A stretch of DNA of 22,944 nucleotides from Reticulitermes lucifugus (Eukaryota > Arthropoda > Insecta > Blattodea > Rhinotermitidae). Where the stretch lies: NCBI GenBank assembly GCA_026260175.1, contig JAKCWW010009624.1:449-23392 (forward strand), in the 5' to 3' direction. Under the pieces are notes generated by a model, which did no database searches, had not been told where the DNA came from, and worked only from the letters and a program-made list of their open reading frames with translations. Below, piece by piece: positions 9,414 to 18,708 of the stretch (within the stretch, counting starts at the first letter, position 1; each line of letters opens with the position of its first letter). Both the position numbers and the translations under genes were made by a program.

Positions 9414-11645
9414 CAAGACAGTGTCTTGCAAGGTATATATTTGTTTTGTTTCACTAAAAGGAATGTGTTTACTCTATCTGCATACCATTAGAAACGACAC
9501 TGCTAATTATAGCGGTACAAAGACGTAACTAACGCCAGTTCTGCCCTACAGCCTACGGTGTAGGGGCCAGAAACATTTTTATGTTACGTGAGAAGACATA
9601 ACATGTTCCTGCGGTTGACTCAAGAGAGAAGTGTGTTTACTTCGGCATTCAGCAACCACTAAAGTGTCAGAACTGAATAATAATTGTAAACTTAAAGTTA
9701 CATTTAGTATTTCTTTGTGTCTCAATAAACAAATAACCTCCTTAACCTGACAGACTCATTAACAGTTTTTGACAAATATATTTTTTTATTGGTTCTACAA
9801 TTATTTACGTAAGCTGTGCCAGTCACTCTAATGGTAAGGGTAAATTCCATGTAGCAAACAGAGAAGAGAACGGACACCCAAATACCAGTATCTTACAAGA
9901 CTTTATTAAATATTATTAACCGTATGTTCAACCTGCTTCGGTGTTTAATATATGTCGGGTAGGAATTGCGCTTTATCTACAGAGTAAATAATTTTTACTT
10001 TCGTAAACGCTGTTATTTGTCTGATGTTCATAACGGGATTATCACTTGTTTTCTCTGTTGTATGAACTGACTAATTAAACGTCATTTGGAGGAGCTATTT
10101 TTTTTTCAAAAGGGTTTATTCGTTTAACGTCAGGTTTTCCAACACTTTCCATTTTATTTTTCATACGAAGTTACTGTCTTTTGTTTTATTTCTAAGATAG
10201 TATAAATCCAATTATCGGAAAGCTACAGATAGCTGTACCTTTTCAGGGACAGCCTGACTGCAACTTCTCAGTTATTTTCTGAAATTCTAATGTAATTCCA
10301 GATCCAAAGGGCCATTGTTTCATAGCAAGATATTTCGTGGGAAGCCTAGAACCCAGAGTTTTTGTTGCAAAGCGACAAACTGAAATTTAGAGGCGTTGTT
10401 CAAATCACCAAATCAGAGACGTATCTAAGTAAAGTGGCGTCCTTTTCACCACAGTATGTCAAGTAATTCGGCGTGTGGGTGGAGGAGATGGCGAAGGTGG
10501 TTGTGTCTTGCATCAATCATGGACAGTCGACTACAAAAGGCCCTCCCATTTGATTAGCTTATTATTGTCATAAAGAAAGTGTCTTAAGAATCTTGAAGTT
10601 CAAAGGGCAGTGTCCCCTGTGATGTAAGGCCATGTAGCCTCATAGTTACGTAGCAGCTTACCAGAGAATCCAACTGCCTGCTCCTTCAAGGTAGACTGCC
10701 TGCAAAATTACACAGCTTTAACTCTCAAATGTTAATAATGTTAATATTCTGTTTTTGTCACGCTTATGAAACTCTACTTTGTGTATTCAATATAATACTC
10801 ATTCAGTCTTGCTACATATTTTTTTTTGCACATTGCTTTGCGTAATAATGGCAAAATATTAGTTGAACAATACAGGGAGATTGTATTAGTATTCTAGAGA
10901 ATACATAGATTAAATTTGCATTGGGCTGAAAATATATAACATTAACTCTTGAGTTGCTTACTGGGTACAAATTGTAACCAGGCTTGGTCTTTTCTTCAGC
11001 AGTTGTCGGTGGTATAGGGCAACACTCTACCAATTTTTCTATTTATTCTTCGAAGTCCCCTTGACACAAAACTATTTTTATGCAGCGAGTATATTGCTTT
11101 TAAGTATACTATATTTTTTCAAAACCGACTGGCCCATTTCGTACCCATGTTAGTTCTATTTGTCAACAGACCTGGACAAAGAAACAGACTGTAAATTTTG
11201 CCAGTGCTCAGAGTGGGTGTTCATGGTCCACTCTATAAGACAATTCAAATAATATGCAACAGTTACAATGAACAATTATAATACAGACAAATTTCATTCA
11301 CATTTCTGTTCTAAACTATATTTTCTTGTTCTCAAAAATGTTAGGCATTTCATTCTATATTTGCAAGAGAAATGAAAATTTTGAATAAAAGCAGTTTTCC
11401 GTCTTTAATTGAGTCTAATAAACAAACTTAAAAAAAACATGTGGAGAAAATAATTAAAAAATATGTACAGTAAAAGTTTGAAGTTTTATTGTTCCGTAAT
11501 CCAAGGATTAATATCAACTATCAAATACAACATTACGCAAAAATACTTAATCCCAGAACACTAAAACCGTAACTCTGTTACGTAACTTATAAATGTTCGA
11601 ATCGAGAGAAATGCAAGAAAATTTATAACTTGCCCTCTTCTTACA
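9414..11645. other. Intergenic or gene A upstream region, no supported gene
   Basis: AT-rich sequence with only short open frames. It should contain, or lie within, the unplaced 5' part of gene A, because the exon at 12,100 lacks a start codon. One five-codon candidate for that exon is at 10,766-10,780 (see findings), but its splice donor is poor. A small hairpin (CCCTACAGCC...GGTGTAGGGG) lies near 9,542-9,567. Confidence 0.4.
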
Positions 11646-11649
11646 GCAT

Positions 11650-11946
11650 CCTTAGACAGATTAAATCAAGAAGGTGACATGGACGAGATATATAGCACGT
11701 ATGGGAAGAACAAGAAATATGGAAATATTTAATTACGGAATCTATGAAAACCACTTAGAAAATCAGGGCATAGATAGTCCAGTCCATAACTTGGCCCTTA
11801 GATGTAAAAATGCGAAGTGGGACGACATGCGCTACTGTCATGTTCAACGGAGGGAATTTGTTGTGACTGTGATGAATATTCACGTACCAAAGTGTTTAGA
11901 ACAGTTGATCAGCCATCCACACCTTCGGCGACTGTATGCATGTTAA
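11650..11946 (+). pseudogene. Decayed non-LTR retrotransposon RT tail
   Basis: The open frame begins with MTWTRYIARMGRTRN and ends with FVVTVMNIHVPKCLEQL. These fit the start and end of a widespread insect LINE polyprotein tail, whose usual pattern is WT-x-x-x-ARMG near the start and V-x-x-VMN-x-x-VP-K near the end. The middle is strongly diverged. It lies upstream of the acceptor of gene A, probably inside its first intron, on the same strand. It carries no catalytic reverse-transcriptase motif and is a relic. Confidence 0.6.
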
Positions 11947-12099
11947 CGTATTTAGTGACTTAGTGAAGAAAACGAACTGCCATTAATCCTGTTGTGAATT
12001 CATCTGTAAAATTATAGACAGTGGCTATAAGGAGTCTGATTAAATTACTCGACACGGCACTCTTTCTTCGTCATGAGAACACGGTTTTCTTGTTGACAG

Positions 12100-12630
12100 G
12101 TGACGCTTCTCTGCTTTATTGTAACAACCTCATCCATGTCTCTGCCCTCAACCTTAGTCACCGATGCGCCAGAAACAATCACCTACGCCCCGACAGAAGT
12201 AGCAGTGGACTCCACTACATCTGAAGCTCTGGGCGGGCAGGAGACATCTGACAACTCTGTTAAGAATACAGCTGAGGCCGTTCCCGGAATTCATATAGAA
12301 ACGGACATTCTGCTGCTGATACCAGAAACTGTGGCTGAGGAAGGACCTTTAATTCCACTTGAGACACGGTCACGAAACGGAGCTCGAACCCTTGACGATG
12401 CAGAAGATTATGACACGCAAGAGAAACACGCCGCGTCTTATACGGACGATCTGGAAGCAGCAGAAACTATCGTGTTCAGACCGCTGTTCCGTTACCGGAC
12501 ACACAGTAACATGAGACGTCGCTTGAATAGAAACGACGGACGGCGCAGAAAAGATGGACGGTATAGAAACGAAGATGATGAAAGAAGACTGCCGTTCAAA
12601 TACTGCCCACCCTGCAGATTCTACTTTTAG
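12100..12630 (+). CDS. Gene A, terminal exon: putative secreted basic-tailed peptide precursor
   Basis: Family not recognised. The exon starts after a good acceptor (pyrimidine-rich tract, TTGACAG ending at 12,099) and reads on in phase 0 for 176 residues to TAG. The first residues, VTLLCFIVTTSSMSLP, look like the hydrophobic core and end of a signal peptide whose first codons must lie in an upstream exon I could not place. Next come a Thr/Ser/Glu-rich acidic region (about residues 17-115), a conserved block with VFRPLFRY (12,472-12,495), an arginine-rich tail with RRR and GRRRK, and a C-terminal YCPPC pair before RFYF. Gene B at 18,709 shares the intron phase, signal peptide and V-F-R-P-x-x-R-Y block, which supports a real coding exon. 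The basic clusters could be proprotein-convertase sites, so a peptide-hormone or antimicrobial-type precursor is possible but unproven. A SINE begins 14 bases after the stop. Confidence 0.75.
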   Translation: MTLLCFIVTTSSMSLPSTLVTDAPETITYAPTEVAVDSTTSEALGGQETSDNSVKNTAEAVPGIHIETDILLLIPETVAEEGPLIPLETRSRNGARTLDDAEDYDTQEKHAASYTDDLEAAETIVFRPLFRYRTHSNMRRRLNRNDGRRRKDGRYRNEDDERRLPFKYCPPCRFYF

Positions 12631-12644
12631 TGAGCAACAGTAAG

Positions 12645-12935
12645 GAGCCGGGTTAGCGTAGTCGGTATAGCGAATATGTTACGGACCGGACGGCCCCGGG
12701 TTTGAATCCCGGTAGGTACAAGGCATTTTTCTCTTCTGCAAAATGTCCAGACCGGCTCTGCGGCCCACCCAGCCTCCTATTCAATGGGTACCGGGTTCTT
12801 TCCCGGGGATAAAGCGTCCGGGGCGTGAAGTAAGCCACTCACCTCCATCTAGTGCCGAGGTTAAAAATGAGTGGAGCTATACCTCTACTCCTATACGCCT
12901 TCATGGCGTGGGCAGGGAAAACTTCACTTTACTTA
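12645..12935 (+). repeat. SINE-A copy 2, just after the gene A stop
   Basis: The head GGAGCCGGGTTAGCGTAGTCGG carries an A-box-like stretch, and CGGGTTTGAATCCCGG carries a good B box. The family body follows: GTCCAGACCGGCTCTG, ATGGGTACCGGG, GGGATAAAGCG, CTAGTGCCGAGGTTAA, then the ATGAGTGGAG and CTTCATGG tail blocks. It occupies what should be the 3' untranslated region of gene A. Only a short, unconvincing direct repeat (CAGTAAG/GAGTAAG) flanks it. Confidence 0.9.
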
Positions 12936-13048
12936 CTGAGTAAGATTTCCACAAGCCACTGTTCATACAACACATTTCACTGGCTACAGCTGCAAAAGTG
13001 TAGGTCTTTCGAGGCGAAGTAAGTCCGAAATTGTAAGCCTGTCACTGT

Positions 13049-13077
13049 CAGGTAATTTGCCACCTGTCGAAACATGT
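13049..13077 (+). other. Weak hammerhead-like stem with GAAACATGT
   Basis: CAGGT (13,049-13,053) can pair with ACCTG (13,062-13,066), followed by TCGAAACATGT. The GAAACATGT end is identical to that of the minus-strand motif in the inverted element at 14,321-14,371. The CUGANGA box is not intact upstream, so this is at best a decayed relative. Confidence 0.25.
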
Positions 13078-13564
13078 AAAATATATAGGCCTCTTGATTC
13101 TATGCTTTTATGTGTCAGATAATTATAATGGAGAGGGAGGCCGTACTGCGGATAAAGTGACCGGAGCGTTAAACTGACAAACCACTCATCCGAATTTCAC
13201 TTGAACTGTCCCATCGTGGCATGGTGTTATTTACAAGTAACAAGTTAGGGCAGTTTAAAACTGAAACAAAATTATGCCGTTGTATTTAATAGAAGAATAG
13301 CAGAAGAAAGTGTGTTGAGGTGGCAAAAATCTGGTATTCAGAGATATTAGTTTTGGTCTCCAGCTCAACTCGTACATTTTGCGAAACATTAAAAGGAAAG
13401 CAGAACATAAGTCGAGCTGGAGCTGGTAAATTTTAATCTAATTTCTTATCACAAATATCTTTGTATTTGATTTATATATGCATATTGACACATTTATTTA
13501 TTTTATGTATTTAAAAGCGTTTTATTTATATTGTATTGGGTTTGACGAAGGTACGTCATACGAA

Positions 13565-13845
13565 GGGGAGCAGGGATGGCGTAGTCACTCTAGTGACTAG
13601 ACTACGGGCTCGGCGATCGGGGGTCCGTATCCTGGCAGGGGTAAGAGTGTTATATCTTCTCTATAATGTCCAGACCGGCTCTGGGTCCCATTCAGCTCAT
13701 TGGGACCGGGGATAAAGCGGGCGGGACGTGAGGCTGGCCACTAACCTCAATGTAGTGCCGAGGTTAAGAATGAGTGGATCTGTATCATCACTGTCCCTAC
13801 ATAAATTCATGGTTGTGGATAGGTTCAACTTTGCCATTTTACATT
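13565..13845 (+). repeat. SINE-A copy 3, diverged
   Basis: The head GGAGCAGGGATGGCGTAGTCA and the B-box-like GGGGTCCGTATCCTGG are degraded, but the body is clear: ATGTCCAGACCGGCTCTGGG, GGGACCGGGGATAAAGCGGG, CGGGACGTGAGG, TAGTGCCGAGGTTAAGAATG and ATTCATGG. It lies about 0.6 kb after SINE-A copy 2, in the same orientation. Confidence 0.85.
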
Positions 13846-13906
13846 ATATGGAGGAGTACGTGGTTTCAGACTCTAGCGTTTAGATTTAAAAACCTTTAGG
13901 AAACCA

Positions 13907-13925
13907 GGAAACTGGATCTGTTTCC
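13907..13925 (+). repeat. 19-bp repeat, one of an inverted pair
   Basis: GGAAACTGGATCTGTTTCC here is the exact reverse complement of bases 21,685-21,703. The word is itself nearly palindromic (GGAAAC...GTTTCC). It probably marks the same dispersed repeat family at both places, of unknown type. Confidence 0.5.
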
Positions 13926-14259
13926 GCCCTCAGGCGAGTTGCTTGATGGACGGATATAAGTTTTACAGAGACTCAGAACAGCTGTTCCTACCGGACCAAA
14001 CTCAAAGCAGATGTCCCTGTCCCTCCATCTTTCACCTAACGACGAAAACAGCCCCAGTTTCTGAAAGGCTGTGTTACTTTTGAAAAATTGAACGTTGAGA
14101 AAATGTCAAAAATCAAGTTAACCTACGTGTTTATACCCATATGAGATTTGAGGTTTGCTCAGAGTGAATATTTAGATTTGGCATGACACTATGTAGCCTG
14201 GTAAATTGTAGTCTTAATTTTTAAATTTAACACGATCCATCCCACTGTGCAAATACCAC

Positions 14260-14484
14260 CAAACAAACAAAGCAATATTTTCAGTTCAGCACAACTTATA
14301 TTTAATATCTAATATTTACTCATATACGACATGTTTCGGTTCTATAATCATCATCAGGTGTGCCATATATGACTTACATTCCACACCTACTGATGGTCCC
14401 AGGAGCGAAACATTTTGTGTATGAATAGATATTAGATATTAAATATAAGTTGTGCTGAATTGAACAAATTGTATTGTTTGTTTG
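14260..14484. repeat. Fold-back element with hammerhead-like motifs in both arms
   Basis: Arms of ~105 bp (14,260-14,363 and 14,380-14,484) are imperfect reverse complements. The outer parts share CAAACAAACAA and the long AT-rich block ACTTATATTTAATATC. Each inner part carries a CTGATG...GAAAC motif, read outward on the minus strand in the left arm and on the plus strand in the right arm. The layout parallels the element at 1,764-2,016: an inverted pair of AT-rich terminal sequences each entered through a ribozyme-like motif. No coding part is present. Confidence 0.75.
14321..14371 (-). ncRNA. Hammerhead-ribozyme-like motif (left arm)
   Basis: Read on the minus strand: CATATA (14,371-14,366) can pair with TATATG (14,326-14,321) as the outer part of stem I. 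CTGATGA (14,357-14,351) is an exact CUGANGA core. The following T, then GATT-ATAG-AACC, forms stem II with one A-C mismatch. GAA and a palindromic ACATGT stem III follow, with C at the expected cleavage position. As in the motif at 1,908, there is one extra base before stem II. A decayed but recognisable hammerhead is the likely reading; activity is unknown. Confidence 0.45.
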
Positions 14485-15270
14485 ATTGTAGTCTTGTCAC
14501 ATAGAAGACTGTACGATGTCAAATTCAAAGTACCTCTATCTTAATTTATCTTAGTCCTAGAAATTACGTTATTGTTAATAGCTTAATTGTTAAAATAATA
14601 AGTTTTTCATGTCAGTTTCTTGAACGAAATAAGTAACTGAGTTACTGGTATGTAACGGACCTATAGAAATACGCTCGTCTACTCGCTACAAGCGAGTTTA
14701 AACTGCTCTGTGGGGACTGTATTTGTAATATCCGTGTAAATTAATCACAAGTGCAATAAAGAGTGATTTTCTAACACATATGTATAACATGTAGACATCA
14801 AATTAAACTATATGTCACTGTATTTCTCCAATCTTAGTACTTAACAACGAATCTTTAAATATCTGACTACGAAGCAAAGGACCTGTTGTTGCACAGTATT
14901 ACAGTGCCGTTCACTAAGAGCTTGATGGATCTAACTGGTATTTCTGGAGTGCTGTGCCGTGGCTGTAGTGGCCGTGGGCCTGGCGGATATTGGGGCAGGC
15001 AGCAACGTCGTGGTTCAGGCGGACATATTTTTTTAAAAGGAAGAGGATACATAAGAATACAATAAATAGCTGCAGGCCTGTATACCTGCAGTGCACAAAA
15101 CTGCGTACAATGACCTTGAGTCGTTCAAACCCTATAATACTCCACCCCTACAGCCTTAACCAAAGTATTGGGTTGCCTGCCGTTTTGTCTTCATCATTTT
15201 CTCTTTGGTTTTGAAAGGGTCAACAACTTAAACGTCAACTGTCTTCGATTTTTAGTAGATAAGAATAACG
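14485..15270. other. Intergenic with a GC-richer patch
   Basis: Mostly AT-rich and featureless. The block at about 14,930-15,025 is clearly richer in G and C than its surroundings and gives overlapping short open frames on both strands, none with a recognisable domain. It may be a repeat fragment. Confidence 0.4.
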
Positions 15271-15279
15271 AACTGAGCG

Positions 15280-16249
15280 GGAAAATTCGAAGTTGATAAG
15301 TTGGGTATGTGTTAAAGACAAATGCGGTAAGTGCAAAGGGAAGATGAAAACTACTTTACAGTATGAAATCGTCAGTAAATCGTCCATAGTTGCATTGCAG
15401 ACCTAGCTGGAATGAAGGTTAAAGTAAAACTGGATAGCTGTAGAAAGAGAGCTAGGGAAAGAGTGTCTGTGTCTGTACGTACAATTTATAGGGAGGAAAT
15501 GTCAGCCATTTACGCGAAAGGATATGACATATTAACTTAAATATCAAAATAAGATAATATTAAGACTCGACTGTGTAAAGAACGGCGAAACGTTCTGGGT
15601 ACTGAGCAAAATCCGGAAGACTGTTCGAAAATTATATTTTCGGAAGAAGTTTTACTTCGGGCAAATAACTCCAGCTTTCTTCGAAATGATCACACTGATA
15701 ACTCAGGGCAAAGAATTCTTGCCTTCGCTGGGGAAGATAGTGAACATTTACTTAGAAGCAAAAATTCTTTTTTTCTAGACGGCACATTTAAATGTTGTCC
15801 GAAAAAATTCGCTCAGTTTTATAGCTTACACGTAGATCTCGGAAGCACATCGCATGACAACTACATATATCCGGTTCTACTTGCACTTTTACCAGAAAAA
15901 AGAAACAACATAAGATTTGTTAACTCTGCTGAAGAATTGATGTGTGTTCTGGTCACCAAAAATTATAAAGGCCGATTTTGAAGCAGCGGTCCTCAGTGCA
16001 ATAAATAAAGTCTTTCCAGACTCCATTATCACTGGCTGTAATTTTCATTGTAATCAGAGCCTGTGGAGACAAATACAAAATATTGGTCTTACGGTGGAAT
16101 ATAGAGAAAATAAACAGCCTAAAGGTTTTCTGCTGGTACAGACACTAAAAGAAGAAGCAAAGTTGGTATCTTGGCAACTGAAACCAAAGGAATCTGAAGA
16201 GCCCGGTCAAAAACGAAGAAATACATGTAAAACGACACGAAATAATTAA
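15280..16249 (+). pseudogene. MULE-type transposase relic with FLYWCH-like finger
   Basis: Three frame segments line up in the order of a FLYWCH-MULE transposase. About 15,287-15,400 has W-x-C-x4-C-x2-C with a following K-x-K-T, like the zinc-binding part of a FLYWCH finger. About 15,421-15,978 has IYREEMSAIYAKGYD, then NIKTRLCKERRNVLG, then the DGTFKCCPKKFAQFYSLHV block with PVLLALLPEK, typical of the MULE catalytic domain. About 15,944-16,249, one frame on, has ADFEAAVLSAIN and GCNFHCNQSLWRQIQ, the second part of that domain. Two in-frame stops (15,538 and 15,550) and at least two frame changes show it is dead. SINE-B lies about 90 bases downstream. Terminal inverted repeats were not identified. 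Confidence 0.8.
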
Positions 16250-16327
16250 AACATATGGAGGAATGCGATAAATTAAATGATCTGTACAAGTGTCTAAGAA
16301 CGTTAAGCTATATAAATAAATATGAAT

Positions 16328-16609
16328 AATTATAAATAATTTCCCAGTGGCCGCGCGGTCTAAGGCGTGGGTCTGCGGCCGCTTGCTTGCTGGGAGTACG
16401 GTTTCGAATCCCGCCGGGGGGGGCATAGATATCTGTCTGTTGTTTGTGTTGTGTGTTGTCAGGTAGAGGTCTTTGCGTCGGGCTGATCACTCGTCCAGAG
16501 TAGTCCTACCAAGTATGGTGTGTCTGAGTGTGATCGTGAAGACTCGATAATGAAGAGGCTCTGGCCCACAAGGGGCTCTTGCGCCATGAGGAAAAAATTA
16601 TAAATAATT
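16328..16609 (+). repeat. SINE-B with exact 14-bp target-site duplication
   Basis: The element (16,342-16,595) starts CCCAGTGGCCGCGCGGTCTAA, like the A-box side of a class-II tRNA (Leu/Ser type). GTTTCGAATCCCGCC follows as the B box at a spacing that leaves room for an extra arm. A unique ~190-base tail ends GCGCCATGAGGAAAA. AATTATAAATAATT occurs at 16,328-16,341 and again at 16,596-16,609, an exact duplication of the insertion site. It is unrelated in sequence to SINE-A beyond the pol III boxes. Confidence 0.9.
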
Positions 16610-18175
16610 AACAGCAAATTTGTTAATGTCAAATTGTAACAGGTAAAAACGGATCACTTCTGCTGCACGCCTGAACCACGCTAATTTACACTTTGTGCGC
16701 CTCGCCCACGATTTTATCTTGTACGCTTGGACCACGGCCGCCTCGCCCACGACACGCCGGAAGGCGGCCCAGAACCCGACAATGTTGCACATGTTTTTGT
16801 ATTTCTCGGTAGTATTATTATTTGTCGATTGTACAAATTAATCCTTTCATACCAAGCCCAAGTCACTCTGCAACTGAGAGTCAGTCTTTCCGATTTAGTG
16901 TAAAAATATTTAGCCAGTCTGCCATTGCTGGGAGGCCCGAAAAACCTTTGTAACCGAGGCCCGAACCTGCTGTCGGCAACTCTGATTCTACGCTATACGC
17001 TAAGGAAAACCGCCTTAGGAACCCCAGACCTCTGACTGCCGCTTTATTCAGTTCAAGCAGGCCTAATAATAATCAACTGCGGTTCCACCGAACGTTGCAA
17101 TGAAGAGAGCAGCACTGCTGCTTTGCATGCAGATATACAGGTCTCAAATCTCGACCTGTCGACCAGACATCCTGACTATTACACAGGATGTTTAGGGAAA
17201 CTGCACGATAATATTTCAATCAGGCCACGACCAATTCCTTCCAGTTCATTATTTACTGATCATCCTACCATTGGACTCTCTCATTAACTCCAATGGCGTT
17301 TGGTCAGGTAGCCCGGGCTGACGTCGCAAAGGTCACGAATTCGCGTGCGCATTCAGAGAGGAGAGAATGCTAACGTATGATGCCGCTTTTTTTAATGTAG
17401 CATCTGTAATCACGTGACATGTACGAGGAGCGTAAAGTCGAGTCAAACTGCTATTAATCTTAAGAGATGTTGTCGCTCGCACGTCGCTTTAATGAGAACT
17501 GCTTTTACTCATTGTCACCGGTAACCTGTACTTGTCTGAAAAGCTGGTAAGACTAGCACTTAAGATCGTTACGCACAATGACAGGTACTTTACGGAAGTA
17601 ATCCACCTTTACATAGTTGAGGGTACTGAGTGTATTGTGAAATAAATAAAAAATAAATGCATGTATATAAACAGTGTTTTATTGAATGTCTTTGCAGTGT
17701 AGAGTAATTGACATCCCTTTTTCGTATTCGGCTCAGAAACCGGACAACCTAAGGTTCATTGCAGTGTTTTTGATTCCCTCTAAATAAGTGCCAGAATCGG
17801 ACCCCAAATTACAATACAAACATTTCCTACCACATCCTTTCCAATTCATATTTTTTATTATCCTACCATTCGACACTACATAGAGTGAGCTGCTGATGAA
17901 GTTATTACGTAAACCCTGTACCAATGAATATAATACATACAGGACGAGCGTCAAAAGAATGTGGAAATACAGGAAAAATCGCAGTCAATATGATCGATAA
18001 CCTACCGAGATTCGAGTCGCTTACCTCCCAAATACAAGTGAGATTCTTACTGCTACATGGACTTAAAGAGTTCCCTGGAATCTGTATTAGTAACTTATTC
18101 TTTTCTGGATTATGTCTCTCTGGATTTTTCGGATTCAAAAAAAGGTTTTACCTACGATTAGTATCAATTAGCATT
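16610..18175. other. Intergenic, no gene recognised
   Basis: A GC-richer patch at 16,640-16,790 contains the 13-base word CGCCTCGCCCACG twice (16,698-16,710 and 16,739-16,751). It makes a short minus-strand open frame that I do not trust as a gene. Two diverged copies of a CCTTTCCA...ATCCTACCATT segment lie at about 17,219-17,275 and 17,829-17,879. No promoter, domain or splice structure is recognisable. Confidence 0.4.
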
Positions 18176-18459
18176 TTAACCACACGCTGGTGTCTGGAAA
18201 AGCCATTTTTACCACTGGAATATTTTTCATCACCTGCTGATAGTTGGAATGCATGAGTCATGGGTGCAGTGAGTAATGGATATTGAGAGTGAGTTGAAAT
18301 TGCAGAAGTGACGAATGTTAACCACACGCTGGTGTCTGGAAAAGCCGTTTTTACCACTGGAATATTTTTCATCACCTGCTGATAGTTGGAATGCATGAGT
18401 CATGGGTGCAGTGAGTAATGGATATTGAGAGTGAGTTGAAATTGCAGAAGTGACGAATG
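18176..18459. repeat. 142-bp tandem duplication upstream of gene B
   Basis: Bases 18,176-18,317 and 18,318-18,459 are adjacent copies. The only difference I see is A versus G in GCCATTTTT/GCCGTTTTT. The second copy ends about 110 bases before the TATA box of gene B, so the duplication lies in its proximal upstream region. Near identity points to a very recent event or an assembly artefact. The unit has no similarity to the other repeats in the window. Confidence 0.95.
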
Positions 18460-18569
18460 TAATTAGCACAATTTCAAAGAGTCCAATAAAATGGTGTACG
18501 AATTATCCTCTTTCTGAACAACAAATATTGATGGAAGTAGTCTGCTGCGTCGCTCTGAGTTGAGAGCCA

Positions 18570-18601
18570 TATAAATACAGTACTTTAGACAGCCATAAGC
18601 A
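18570..18601 (+). promoter_or_regulatory. Gene B core promoter (TATA box and initiator)
   Basis: TATAAATA at 18,570-18,577 is followed by GCAGTC, an insect initiator-like sequence whose A lies at 18,601, exactly 31 bases from the first T of the TATA box. This is the usual TATA-to-start spacing. It predicts a 108-base 5' untranslated leader to the ATG at 18,709. A CCAAT word lies at 18,482-18,486. Confidence 0.7.
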
Positions 18602-18708
18602 GTCACATCCTATCTACGACTCACCTCATGTGCATATTGAAAGGAAAGTAGGCACAGATTCGCTAAATATTGGGGAAGATTTCAAAAGATAACAGCAAAT
18701 TGTTCGTC

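Noticed and set aside
9829-9837. ATG directly followed by GTAAGG as a one-codon first exon for gene A
   Set aside because: No promoter elements upstream and a one-codon coding exon is too unlikely without transcript support.
11872-11883. ATG AAT ATT CAC followed by GT as the first coding exon of gene A (MNIH, very like MNIYT of gene B)
   Set aside because: The same frame reads VVTVMNIHVPKCLEQL, the end of a retrotransposon polyprotein tail, so the ATG belongs to that relic. The donor GTACCA is also poor.
12653-12943. Open frames on both strands after gene A (12,653-12,838 minus; 12,743-12,943 plus)
   Set aside because: Both lie entirely inside SINE-A copy 2.
16145-16490. Minus-strand open frames over SINE-B
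   Set aside because: They read the tRNA-like head of SINE-B and the dead MULE backwards, and are shadows of those repeats.
18148-18469. Minus-strand open frames with an internally repeated peptide (TSAISTHSQYPLLTAPM type)
   Set aside because: The peptide repetition is a by-product of the 142-bp tandem DNA duplication. There is no start context or homologue support.
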